60,000 bases of DNA from Liolophura sinensis. Its lineage: Eukaryota > Mollusca > Polyplacophora > Chitonida > Chitonidae. A program made the position numbers and the translations under genes. The notes beneath the pieces were generated by a model. The model searched no databases. It saw nothing but the letters and a program-made list of their open reading frames with translations, and had not been told where the DNA came from. Positions 1 through 12,056 of the stretch are shown piece by piece (the stretch's first letter is position 1; each line of letters starts with the position of its first letter). Location of the stretch: NCBI RefSeq assembly GCF_032854445.1, contig NC_088295.1, positions 43,079,385 through 43,139,384 on the forward strand, given 5' to 3'.

Positions 1-199
1 TTTACACAGGAAAGATTCCCAGCTGCTTTCTATCCTTCAATGAATTTAAGTATTTATTTAATATACAGGAGGACTGTAGGCCTGTTATAGAAAGGATTGT
101 TGATCTTAAGAATTCAACTCTCTTTCGCATTATATAGGCCTACACAAACGTGTTTCAATTCAGAATACTTCAGTAGAATTTGGTTTAATTCTCTATTTC

Positions 200-316
200 A
201 TTGGTGTTTTATGCCGTACTCAAGAATATTTCACTTATACGACGACGGCCAGCATTATGATAAGAGGAAATCGGGCAGAGCCCGGGTGAAACTCAAGACC
301 ATCCGCAGCTTTGAGT
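200..316 (-). mobile_element. SINE fragment (3' part)
   Basis: ATTGGTGTTTTATGCCGTAC and AAGAATATTTCACTTATACG match the tail half of the SINE at 36 kb in the same orientation, ending near CCATCCGCAG. The tRNA-like head is missing. It abuts the (TA)n tract. Confidence 0.85.
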
Positions 317-323
317 AGAAGTT

Positions 324-326
<3 letters not shown>

Positions 327-409
<83 letters not shown>
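327..409. repeat. (TA)n microsatellite
   Basis: About 83 bp of uninterrupted TA dinucleotides directly after a SINE fragment. Confidence 0.97.
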
Positions 410-410
<1 letters not shown>

Positions 411-2190
411 CGAAAGCATTTAACTAGAATAGAACTACATGCTGAATGAAATATATCAATCGTTTTCTGAAAAGTCTAAATAGTTTACAGACCTGATTTC
501 TTTGTATTATTGTACTACTCTTTTTATACTAGCTGTCCTTGTTTTTACAAAGGATGTAAAATGTTAGTAAATATTGTCACGTGTTAATATTGACTGGATA
601 ATGAAAAGTTTCAGGGAAAAGCATGGAACACAATGACTCGGCTTTAATCTAAGAGATTGTTGTGATAGCCGTTAGTGTCTTGATGAAGTGCATCGCTATT
701 GGGGTTACAGGTTCATATCACAAGAGTATATTAGGACTGGTGAACAGAGAAGAGGAAATCGTAAATATATCTTGTGGTACGAGTCCTAATCTATTAACTT
801 CTTAAAATCCTTGGGAGGTAACCTTTGATCCACATAGTCGTTGACCCTCAATAGCAATAGATTTCTGAGTGTGGTGGTTTCCGGCAGTATTTCAAACGGA
901 AATTGGCCCATGCAGCCCAGTCAGATTATTAAAGGTGGCAAAACGAGAACGGGTGGCATCACATCGACAAAAAATCCAGTAGTGTATTACATGTATGAAA
1001 CATAATGATATATTTACATCCCAGACTCACACTAACATTTATGCCAACAATTTATTGAAAAGTCAAATCCACAGCTTTTTTTTCTACACTCCTTGCGGTT
1101 TCGTAATGGGGTTCTCCCGTCGTCTCCAGCAATTCCAGACCTTGTTCTGTTGGACTCGCTTCCATGTTCTTTCCCATTTTATTGAGTCCAGCAAGTCCAG
1201 CTCCAACTTTATAATTCTTATCATTCTGTATATAAAGATGGACTTTTACCATGAGTGTCGACTTTGATAACGCAAAGCTTGACACTCCCGTATATAGATT
1301 TATCACATTTATGCTAAGATAAAACAAGGCTTATCAGTATCTGTTTAAGCAGTGCCCATGTTAAAGTGGTGGGACTTGTTGTCTAGATCACATGTTTATA
1401 TTTATACCTTCAAGAATATGTATATTGCTGCATTGTTTAAACGAAACAAGACACAGCTGTTCAAAATTTTATTAGTTAATGTGTTGGACCAATATTTTAG
1501 TCGTATACTTTATGTGGTAGTCAGAATTCTACGTGATAGATGTTGATCAACGATGTCTGTATAGCTCAAGTTTTAATTGCATCAATAATATAGCACGCGA
1601 GCTCACTTGTGTTTTACTACATAGATTTGGCTTATATCTAAAAATAGTTTAGATGAGATCCGCTTCTCTTTCCCTCTTTGCATGACAATTGCTTGTTAGA
1701 CTGCATAGTTTTTATTCAACGTATCAGTTATAACGTATAATAGGCCTACCTATGTCTTACATGAGAACGATGGTTATCTGCATGGCTTGGACGCGAGTCG
1801 CAATACTGCGCAGGGAAATGTACCACATATACAGGTGATAAAGCGTAAAATATCAGAAAAATACATAAATGAGATTCTATGCTAAAGAAGAAAGTACATA
1901 CGGCATGACAAACATGAATATTGCTACATGTAGTCATAAAGGTCATATGAGTACAACCACAGGCAATGAGACAATAATTGCAAGTTGTAAAATGGAACCC
2001 ATGGCGCGTGTCCATACGTTTTTAACGAAAAATTTACAGGGGTAAAAAATTCTTGAAGTAAAAATATTAACAGTATTTTTTCATGAATTCATCCAAGCAC
2101 GCAAGATAAATTAGCATGAGTAATACACTCATTGTCCCCCCTCCCCCAGGAATATATACACATTTAATGCGTTAACTGATGTTTTATGAC
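411..2190. other. Non-coding stretch
   Basis: No repeat array or convincing gene is seen here, apart from the weak minus-strand terminal-exon candidate at 1052-1225. Other open frames are short and unstructured. Confidence 0.5.
1052..1225 (-). CDS. Possible terminal exon on the minus strand, unknown product
   Basis: On the minus strand, an acceptor-like CATCTTTATATACAG is followed by 57 open codons ending in TAA, which overlaps an AATAAA. The peptide is hydrophilic and includes GLNKMGKNMEASPTEQGLEL and TTGEPHYETARSVEKKAVDL. The composition looks more protein-like than most open frames here, but there is no recognised domain and no upstream exon. Confidence 0.2.
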   Translation of the reverse strand, partial: NDKNYKVGAGLAGLNKMGKNMEASPTEQGLELLETTGEPHYETARSVEKKAVDLTFQ

Positions 2191-2199
2191 AAGTATATT

Positions 2200-2655
2200 G
2201 ATCCGTGATAAGTGACTTCCTGCACCTGCATGTTACCTGAGTTACGCCGTGTGATAAGTGCCGGACGTTTTGTGACAAGTGCCTTCTGAAACAATGAGTG
2301 CCGTTTGTCACAAGTGTTGGCCTGTGACGAGTACTACAGGCCTATTATGCAAGTGTCATTCAACAATAAGTGCCGGACAAGAACTGTGTTATGACAATTG
2401 CCGTCCTGTGACAAGTGCTGCACGTCCTATGACAAACGCCGTCCTGTGACAAGTGCTGTCCACTGACAAGTGCCGTCCACTGCATGACAAGTGCCGTCCA
2501 CTGCATGACAAGTGCCGTTCACTGACAAGTGAGAATGACGTCCTGTGTGACGTCCTGTGACATGTGCCGTCCTGTGATAAGCGCCATCCTGTGATCAGTG
2601 CAGTCCTGTGACAAGTACAGTCCTATGACAAACGCCGTCGTGTGGTATGCGCCAA
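2200..2655. repeat. Degenerate ~17-bp minisatellite
   Basis: Roughly 20 or more diverged copies of a unit close to CCTGTGACAAGTGCCGT occur in a row, with spacer variation (for example CCACTGACAAGTGCCGT and CCTGTGATAAGCGCCAT). The core is best conserved at 2395-2600. Confidence 0.85.
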
Positions 2656-3289
2656 GCTACGTCAGTCTGTGGGACATGACACTTTATGTATGAAGCACAG
2701 AACGTATCATTTTTTCCTTTTTTTCTACAGTTGTTGCGTCTGTTCGAAATTAGCTTTTAGCCGATCATCACTCTCACTATTCAAGTTATGCATTTAGTTA
2801 TTTGATTATTCTTACCCAGGAATGAACTCGATACAATGTTGTCCTCATTGTACTGATGTCCACATAATCAGGTAGTTCATCTCGACAGAGCTGTCGAGGG
2901 GACACAACTCTCTCGAACTTGATGGAAATCTGTATGGGTAAAGTAGGCCTGTTGGATCTCAGGATAGAAAGTCCGAGGCTTTTCTATTTCTTGATATAGA
3001 CTTGGGGTACTAATTTTCAAAGCATATGAAATATGTCAATACCGACAACAGAAAAAGCAACAAGGCTGATGCATATAAAGTTCAAAAGAGTTTGTTCTAT
3101 ACTTCAAGGAATTCAAGCAATTCTATCAGGCAACCTTGAAAAGGAAGCAATGTACTGGTGTTAGTGGTAAACATGAAATATAGCGAACATAAACAATTTA
3201 AAGGCTTATGATTAAAGGCATTGTATATCAGTTGGTACTCATGGCAAGCCTTGGACAATATTTGAATAATTATCTCTATACAGTTTAAC

Positions 3290-3405
3290 GTGCTAGCGCC
3301 AGGAACCTCTCACCAATGCGACCGCTATGAGTTCAAGTCCATTTCACGCTGGGAATTCCATAATGCTATAGCCGCCGTCGTTTAAGTGAAATATTCTTGA
3401 GTAAA
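3290..3405 (+). mobile_element. SINE copy with internal deletion
   Basis: Head-derived CTCTCACCAATGCG and GAGTTCAAGTCC (B box) are followed almost directly by tail-derived TAATGCT, GCCGCCGTCGT and AGTGAAATATTCTTGAGTA. The middle of the element, about 80 bp, is missing. It ends in a TTTA-rich tract. Confidence 0.8.
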
Positions 3406-3449
3406 TATTTATTTATTTATTTATATATTTATTTATATATTTATTTATT

Positions 3450-3613
3450 TTCTTGGTGTTTCACGCCGTACTCAAGAATATTTCACTTATACACTTATAT
3501 ATGGTGGGAGGAAACCAGACAGACCCTGGGGGAAACCCATGACCATCCGCAGGTTGCTGGAAAACCTTCCCATGTACAGCCGGAGAGGAAGCCAGCATGA
3601 ACTCACAGCGATT
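3450..3613 (-). mobile_element. SINE copy, inverted relative to its neighbour
   Basis: TTGGTGTTTCACGCCGTACT through CCGGAGAGGAAGCCAGCATG match the SINE body in minus orientation; the tRNA head is truncated near AACTCACAGCG. With the copy at 3290-3405 it makes a tail-to-tail pair separated by (TTTA)n. Confidence 0.85.
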
Positions 3614-4704
3614 CTTGCGTAAAAAAATGGATATCTTAATAATCTATTAGTCGCATGCAGATATACATATATTTGTTCGATTCTCACAGACAGGACATAT
3701 TAAAGCGGGTAATACGAGATTCATCTTAACACTTGGCTGTTAACCTGTAGAGACTGGTGAACTTTAGATTGCTTAAGAATATATAGTTTTAAACACTACA
3801 GGATTTTGCAGCATACAAATGATGGTGAATGTGTGGTCAAAGATTCAAGCGACATGCAAGATTTGAAGATTTCGGAGAAGATGAGGCGCGTGTGCTAGCC
3901 GGTATGAAAGTGTGATAAAGCGAATGGTTCGATATTGAAGTAGGCCTATATATATATAGGATCTTCTTCTACGTAAGTCTGATAATGTACTTCCACAGAT
4001 GGTGTCATTGTAGGATAGATATGGTCATTTTACGGAAGTGATGTTGATTGCAATTTATCAGACGTCACTGGTCTAAAGCTACGAAAAATGTTGTGTTGTC
4101 ATCACATTTGATGAACAATCACATGAAATACTGCAAAGGAGACATTCGGGCTGTTTATAGTTCAGAGTCCTGGTTTGTACAGTAATACAATATATAATAC
4201 TACATGACGCAGTAAAACAAGAGAAGTTACGACAGTCTGATGGTTGGCAAATGGCTTTGTGGAGCTTTTTAATTCGTTGATTACTTTAGAGGAAAACATT
4301 GCTTTCAACTGAGTCATCCGCAAATAAGATTAAGTGAAGAAGATCAGTAACATTATATATATATCATTTAAATGTACACCACAAGCTAGATTATGGTTAC
4401 ACGTTTTTTTAATCATGGTTAGATTATCCAAGAAATCCGTTATATTATCTGGTTTTTGCAACAATATGAGTTATGAATGCTTTGGATAAATCAAAGTTTA
4501 TGCAAATATCAAAATATAGGACTACAGGATACAGGGAAATGGTTTATCAAGAATAGTGGTTTATTGTGCGACTTTCTTTTACATGATTTATCATGTAAAA
4601 GCTACCACTCCCCCCCCCCCCACCTCACCCTTCACCACCAAAAATGTTCCTAATATAATCTAATATGCTCATTGCACACAGTATTTATGAATGTCTATGA
4701 AGAT
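3614..4704. other. Non-coding stretch
   Basis: Only a poly-C run near 4612-4621 stands out. No gene seen. Confidence 0.5.
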
Positions 4705-4864
4705 CGGGCTCTGCAAGCCGGATGAGAGCAACTATAGTTCAGCGTTTCGCAGGTCGCGACATGGGGCGCAAGGACAGTATACCATTTACGCGTAATTTGC
4801 ACCGTAATAGTTCCGCCGCATGTCACAACTACGCGAGGCGCGGGATGAGATGTCCTCATCCGGT
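4705..4864. promoter_or_regulatory. CpG-rich patch, possible promoter
   Basis: About 17 CpG dinucleotides fall in 160 bp, including TCGCGA, ACGCGT, TACGCGA and GGCGCGG runs, in a window where CpG is otherwise sparse. No TATA box is evident. It lies 65 bp upstream of a short ORF that begins like a signal peptide. A role as a promoter is inferred. Confidence 0.35.
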
Positions 4865-4929
4865 TTGACAACAATTAGACTGAACATCTTCAGAGCGTAT
4901 CAAAAGTTTATAATCACTCCAAACCCACA

Positions 4930-5002
4930 ATGATGTACTCCCAGTGGAAACCCGCCAAACTATTCCTGCTCATCATTACTGTGTGTACCAGCGATAAGGT
5001 AT
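4930..5002 (+). CDS. Candidate first coding exon with signal peptide, gene unknown
   Basis: An ATGATG start opens a reading frame MMYSQWKPAKLFLLIITVCT, which has a short basic n-region and a hydrophobic core, then SDK, ending at a possible donor AAG|GTATAC (4998/4999). The frame continues to a stop at 5044-5046 if unspliced. It follows the CpG-rich patch closely. No downstream exon of matching phase was recognised, and the donor is only moderate, so this may be chance. The end is given to cover the possible donor. Confidence 0.25.
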
Positions 5003-5046
5003 ACCAATTAGATATAGGCTTTCACATATTACCTATGTCATCCTAG

Positions 5047-8000
5047 CCTACCGCGCCAATTCAGTCCTTAGAAAGATAATACATATATGCAAAAAGATGT
5101 ACTGTCTAGTTGGGTTCCGATCGGCATGTATGTTTTCCTATTCTGCAGTCCACGGTAAAACAATTTGAATGTCAACTAGTGCTCCAGGATATAAACACAC
5201 ATGTGTTTCTAATATATGTGACAAATTCCCACATTCAAAGGTATAAACGGCTAACACGTGCATCTCATAGTTCGGCCTGGCTCTCGCCGTGCATGCTGGA
5301 AAGTACAATGGCCCGTATACTCTATATTATCGCGCGTTAGAGTTGGTTAGTTGGCAGCATATCTGTTGGACACCTCACTTTTCAGTTTTATGCTTACGGA
5401 TTATGAATAGCTCGACCATTCAGCGTTTTGAGACATTCTTTGTGTCTTTTTTTGGTGTCCACATTAATGACAATATTTTAAACGTTTAAACTAGACAACT
5501 ACAAACAAGAAACCATTAACTACTGGATATTTTGTAGATGTGGTGGTGTGTGTTATTTCGTAATCGTTTTAATAAGTTTAGCGTGCTTAACAATGTTTGG
5601 GCGGTCGTTAGTTTAAAAGAAAAGAAAATATCAGCATGAAGTATGAATGTCTGACAAAACTCCACTCAAAACTGTTGAAGAAAATGTGTGGATCTATTTT
5701 AAGATTGTTTTTAACCGAGTAAAATGCATTTGAAATATTGGTTTATATGGTGGTTCATCGGAGTAAATGACGTCAGGATCAGTTTGCTTTCCTCAGAGTG
5801 GTTTGCAATGAGTATCGGTCTAACAACGTATTTATAACTGCTGCTTTATGTAGTTTTGAATAAATATATTTACATGACAGAAACGTGCTGTGCACTGGCA
5901 CCTACTGTGTCTAATGCAATTTTTCTCATGCGTTTTGTTCGGTTCAAAATAATCTTTAAAATAAATCCAACCACCTGGACATTTTCATGGAGTTTGACAT
6001 ATAGTTCATTTTATTATTTTCCTTTCTTTTTATGAGAGTTAACGTAGGCAGTTTTGAGGTACAAATGTTCATGCCACATGTACTGAAATAATGGTTTTTT
6101 TTAATAACAATTTTTCTGCAACGTGGGTTCTGTATTTTCTGCATCCATGCAACCATGGCTGCAATTGTCGTAAGGTTGTAAAGTTTGATTATTTCTCAAA
6201 GATTTTGCTTTTCCAGATCACATGATATAGTGTCACGAAGTTATATTTTTCCAAACTGATACTGCCAAAATTTCATAGGTTTATGTAGGTTTGCTTTTTT
6301 TTTTAACTTTCAGTACACATAAAGAAGTAGCTTATATTAATATATACGATTCTCCCATGGAAGGGCAAATCATCTACAGTGTAATTTGACAAAACAGTGG
6401 ACTCACTTGTATCCAAACACGATCTTTTTTCCCCTAATTTAGTGACTGTGTTTCAGTGCGATGACGTTGCAGTTCTATTCAGCCCAAAAAGCGGATTAAA
6501 TAATATATTTGTACAATATATGCGCTCATCGATGTTGAGTTATTTATTTCATTATGGTTTATCGTCATTCCAAGACCATTCACTTGGGACGGGTTGCAAG
6601 ATTCACCAGTTAAGGAAACGTAAGTAACCGTTGTAACCACCGACTTTGGTGCGTAACTGACAATTTCCCTAAATCAGACGCACGCCCTTTTTCTGAGCCA
6701 AAGATCTGATCAAAAAGTGTATGTATACATGTGAATGACATTGATTTCAATCGGAAGCAAGCCAGCGCGAATAGGCCGGGAAGTTTACCACCAATGCCCA
6801 GTGAAAACATGGATGTTTCTTTCCACCGATTCTCCTCCATACGAGTTAAATGCTTGTATTAGTCAGTCTACAACAACGTTTCTCCGACATGCATAAATTT
6901 AATGTTGAATTCTGGATAAATTGTTACAATGTTCTTTGTTGACCCGTGGTTCTCCAGGCAAAAGCGTCAACTATTGAGCTAAACGTCAGTTTCAATTTTT
7001 TTTTTTTCAGACCTTCTTAAATAGTCAATAACATCTGAATTGGCATATCTAAGATACGGCAAATCGTCTCTAAGGCGATATAGCTCCTTCAGAGCTTCCG
7101 GACCCTCGCCTTTTTTGCTGGGACTCTTGTCCCCTCGCCCCTTTGAAATTGCTTCATACGCCCCTGAGATAGGCCTGCGGTAGCCTATATTTTAGACATA
7201 TACGCCTTCGACCATACTCAAGTAGACCAACCCATGCAAGTCTAAAAATATATATAGTGACAGCAAAAAGACGACCCGGGTATTGCTTCTTCATACTTAT
7301 AATTTACCTACTGGGTGTCAAGGCTGTTTAATACTCTCCTGCTGAAGGAAGAGTGTCTTTCCATCGTCTTAATCCGTTGTGGCCTATAATAGGCCTATAC
7401 TATACTGCAGGGAGTATAGGCATATACCGCGCAGACTTTGTTTTCAGCACTATGCCACATGTTCCATAGTCTTGCCCTTGCGACACCTCGTCTCCATCCA
7501 TTTGTACTTTTTTTTAGCCTTTGTTCGATCCTTTAAAGGCAAAGAAAACATTAAAATGAAGTACGGTACCCGGTAGGGGCCTATGTATTTTTAAAACATT
7601 TTTTTCAGCCAGTTAAAATGGATCTAAAGCATTCTAGTGGTCTTTAGGCCTAGTGATTCAGAGAGTAGGCCTATCAGCATGCATATATTTTGCTTGAAAT
7701 AGTTCGTTTAAGATTTGACAAACGTACAAATAGGCTATAGGTCTATATGATAATAGTTTCAAATGCACTTTACCTGACCCCCCCCCCCCCAATAATAATA
7801 ATAAAAAAATAAAGATAATAAATAAATTGAATTATTTCTCGGAACAGGGTTTAATGGTCTTTCATCTTACATTCACTTGAGATTAGTGTTTGATTTGCCT
7901 TTAAAGATACGTGTAGGCTATCTGGAGGTGTCTGAACAGCTTCTCTTGGCAGATATGACAGATGTATGCATCTTGGCACAGGCCGATGTTGACCCCAACT

Positions 8001-9131
8001 CCACCCGTATGGGAGCTGTTATTCCAGTATTAGTATCTCTGCCTCTAACATCTTGGCTTGTGTAACAATCAGTGGTACATTCATTTCCACTCCAAGCACT
8101 ATACGCAGAAGGTGAAACACGTCAAATCTCAAATTTAGCTCTCTCTCTCAAAAACAAAACACAACAAAACAAAAACCGGCTGCTCCCTACACAGTGTTTG
8201 GCAGACGACATGGCGGTTTCAGGTGTGGCCAGACTTCCATCGTTAAGCCTTGGACTAAAATAACAGGTTAAACAAATAGTTGGCAAAAAATCTTTTTGTC
8301 TGACACTTTTAAATAAAATTAAACGCCAAATTATAACGGTCGAGCTATATCCTCAGCGTTTTTAATTTGGCTTTTGTGTTGTTGAAACATTGTTAATAAC
8401 TATTGTTGTTGTTGTTAGCAATTGATCATCTATTCAATGCCCTTTTCCATGACTAAAAAGCTGAAATGAAACATGTACAAAGAGCTTTTAAGATGCTGTG
8501 AGTCTTTTTCAGCATAATCAAACTTAAAACTCCTATGGGATGAAATGTAATCACCTCAGTTAATTCATGTGCTTTGGTCTGCAGATTTAAACAAGCCCAC
8601 ATGATTTGGAGTTCTAAAATACAGCTAAAAATGACTTACAGTTGGTTATTTTGTTTATATACAGTGCATCATATGAGCTTTGTACATTTATTAACCAGGA
8701 CTAGTGTTATATTTATTTTACTTTCACAATCTTTGAAAGGGAAGGTCATCAGTCAGCTTTCCGTTTAACTTTAAAGTTCTCTAATTTTACTTAAAGGATA
8801 CATGAAACGCATTGGTTTATTTCTTAATGTGCAGATTATCATGTGTAATAACATGTAACGGTACAAACAAATTTTTCAGCTTTGACTTTTAGGGATACAA
8901 ATGGCTCAAAATTACAGTTTTCTTAAGGCCCCAGTGGTCAGTGCAGTGGTGATATCGATCATCGTAAGAGAATATATTAATAAAATGTTTAAAAAGAACT
9001 CTGTGAGGGACAGACTGAACGGGTCTGGCGGAATAGGGGCAGGGGTACTGTGAACAGGCCGAATGGGGGCAGGCGTAGAGGCGTGGAGGGGGTGGTAAGC
9101 TGGCCTGAAGAAGCCATGCAGTATCTGTATA

Positions 9132-9135
<4 letters not shown>
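5047..9135. other. Non-coding stretch
   Basis: No exon or element is convincing. It holds a C-run followed by AAT repeats (about 7780-7805), several TAGGCCTA-like palindromes, and one 29-bp motif also present at 50.5 kb (see 7535-7563). Confidence 0.5.
7535..7563 (+). repeat. Short dispersed repeat, copy 1
   Basis: AAAGGCAAAGAAAACATTAA followed by AATGAAGTA matches 50507-50535 with one difference over 29 bp, 43 kb apart. It is probably a core of an old dispersed repeat. Confidence 0.6.
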
Positions 9136-9163
<28 letters not shown>

Positions 9164-9300
9164 GATTGTTGTTTTACGCCGTACTCAAGAATATTTCACT
9201 TATGCGACGGCGGCCAGCATTATGGTGGGTGGAAACTGGGCAGAGCCCAGGGGAAACCCACAACCATCCGCAGGTTGCTGTCAGACCTTCCCGCGTACTG
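9136..9300 (-). mobile_element. SINE with long poly-T (tail), 5' truncated
   Basis: A 28-bp T run (9136-9163) is followed by the minus-orientation SINE body (ACGCCGTACTCAAGAATATT, CATCCGCAGGTTGCTG), ending near CAGACCTTCCCGCGTA. The tRNA head is absent. Confidence 0.88.
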
Positions 9301-9419
9301 TATACATGTCACCTTGCCCACACTGTGGCAACATGGTTCACCGGGCTCGGGTCACTTTGGGGATGTTCACCGAGTTCGGAGCAAGATCAACGATGATGTA
9401 ATTTCTGAAAAAATCTGAC

Positions 9420-12020
9420 CATTGATGGAAAATATGCATAATATAGAGGGGTAATTAACAGGTATAGAAATACCCATGAAATGAAATTTTTTTAACAAAA
9501 ATTCCGGGGCGTAATTTTCTTCATTTGGCATAGAAACATAATCTTTGTTTTATAATTCCTTTCCATGTATCATTTAAAAGTAACAATTGCATTCAAATTT
9601 GAAACTGCCCTACTTTTTATCCTTACATTTAATCTTGCCTATAATAAAAATAATTCTGTGTATCATATACACATGCTATAAACGTTGTGACACACCTTTC
9701 AACAAAACTATGTTATAGCATTGTAATTTTCCTTATCTATGTGTATATCTTCTCCTGAGCATAAGTCAGGCCTGTGTCAGATGAGCAGGAAAATAGTGTC
9801 TAAATGCTTCACCTTGTTTATATTGATCTGTCTGATTTGTCTACCAGGGTACTGACAGGGTCCTGCCCCCCAGTTGTAATCTCTGGCACTGAAGCTTTGT
9901 TTTACTTGGTTAACAGATCTGGCTGTGCTCTCCTCTGTCAACCTCTGGCCCCGCCTTTATCTACAGGCAAGGCAGATGGTAAGTGTTAACAGACAATGCA
10001 ATTGTTCTGTTCTCTAATTGCATGGCACATTATGAAAACAACAGTATGTATTTATCTTTACAGCCTGATGAAAACTTCTTGGCTGTGTCAACACAAGTTC
10101 ATTGCTAGCCCAATAAAATCAGTGTAAGTGTCAGTGGCCTATTGTACTTGATTTTCATTCCCACCATAAATGATGTGTCAGCAATAAAGGAATGGGTGAG
10201 ATATCAGGTCAGTAGAAGTAGAAGGCTTTCCTGGAATAGCAGCCAGCAACCAATTCCAGACACAATATTACTGTATTTGACCTTAAATTTTGTCCAGCAA
10301 AGAATTGTCTGAATTATTTCAAATAGGAAAATACTTTCTAAACAGAAACAAAAAATATCAGGATGTTAGGAATGTCATGCACATCTGCCATTGACCTTAA
10401 TATGACAGGCTGAATCTTGGTAACTATGGCATGTGTGTGGTAGTTACACTTCATTTTCCTGAATTTTAAATGGATGACAAGTAAGTACATGTACAGTTAA
10501 CCTGTCTTTCTGCTACCAGAGAATTTGGTGACACTTAAAAGTGATTTGTTTTCTCTTTTGCTGTTACTATGTATATTATGTAGATGCAGTACCATAAAAG
10601 TGCTTGTTAGTACATACCTCTTAACTTGACATGCTCTACTGCAGTAGAGCCTACATATGCTTATAGCCCCTTGGCCAAAGCTGTTTCCCCTACCATACCA
10701 AATTAGATTAGATGAAAACCTGTTTAAAGATATCTATCATTTAGAAAAAAATACCTCCACAAATACATAACTGGATGCTTGATATCACCTAAAACTTGGA
10801 CAAAAAATGCCCGAAATGGTACGCCCCACCAGTCTGCCAGCTGGAATTTATCAATAGCTTTAGCTGAGGGGGGAAGTGACGGTGATGAAATGGAGATTTA
10901 TCAACAAGATAAAGGACAGAGTAAATTAGACAAGCTAGAATGCAGGAATTGCTGTTGGTTTTCCAGTTTTCTTTTCTACTAGCTGTAATCAGATTGTAAT
11001 TCTAGCTGCAGAAAAACAGGTATGAGCAAGAAATCTTGAAGCATTGAAGTGTTGCAGGCTTGCATTATTATCTCAAGTACTTGGTTCTGGTGCGTCAACC
11101 AGAGGAAATGCAACGAAATGGTTTGTTTGTTTTACAGCCAGAAGAACTTGAGGATGAAATGTTTTACCATGCAACTTACAGATGACTTACGCAATGTTGT
11201 TCAGCTCTCATCCATGTTAGCAGTGTGTTCAAGTCACTTTTTGCATTGCATTACATGCTGGCTACACCTTGAAGAGGCCCCAACTATTATAAATTTGCAT
11301 GACCTGTCTGCAGACATTTTTCATATGTACATGATTTATATATTATGTGCAGTTATATATACAGTATCTTGACTCTATTCTTAGTTCAAATTTATAAATT
11401 TTGACTTTGATGCTTTGTTATTGTCAACCAGATTACAGTATCTCCAACATATTTTATTTCACTAAAAAGGTATTTATAATTGCAGGTCAACTTTTAGCCA
11501 AGCAGGAAAGTTGCTCTATAAATCTGAAGGTCTTCATACAGGCTTAGATGGCTCTAATTTGCCTTTGGAAGCAAATAGAAATACTAAAATGTCTAATTTT
11601 CATTTTTCTTCACCAGTTGATTTTGTTTTTTTATTTGAATGCATATAATGATACATTTTTTCAGTTACATAAGAAAGAGTTATTGTCTTAATTAAAACAG
11701 GCCAGTCCATGTTGGCGTTAAACCTAGTGTCATTAAAAAAAGAACAAATTAAAGTTGAAAGGCTACTCTTTGAGCTGCTGCTCTTTAATTAAATAGTTGA
11801 AAGGGAACAAGTTAAAAAGGCAACACCTCGAGATTGGTCCTCGTGGCTGTCACTTTGTGATGTCAAACTTCACCTCGGTCACTGCCTGAGTGGGCTAAGG
11901 GTTATACTTACTTTAAACACTAATTTTACACATCTTGACAAATATTTTGGCCAAAAAAAAAACGTGTCCATGACTAATGTACATGGGTGTCCTGTGTAAT
12001 TTTTACAAAAACATATTTTT
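9420..12020. other. Non-coding stretch with one weak exon candidate
   Basis: A consensus-like donor, CAGATG|GTAAGT, lies at 9978/9979 after possible acceptors near 9848 and 9966, but no protein-like frame is evident. Nothing else recognised. Confidence 0.35.
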
Positions 12021-12023
12021 GAC

Positions 12024-12056
<33 letters not shown>
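12024..12056. repeat. (AAT)n microsatellite
   Basis: About eleven AAT units in a row. Confidence 0.95.

Noticed and set aside
9050-9418. 122-codon open frame and overlapping frames
   Set aside because: They consist of a poly-T run plus SINE sequence; the same is true of open frames at 97-318, 27275-27544, 35771-36081 and 49835-50050.
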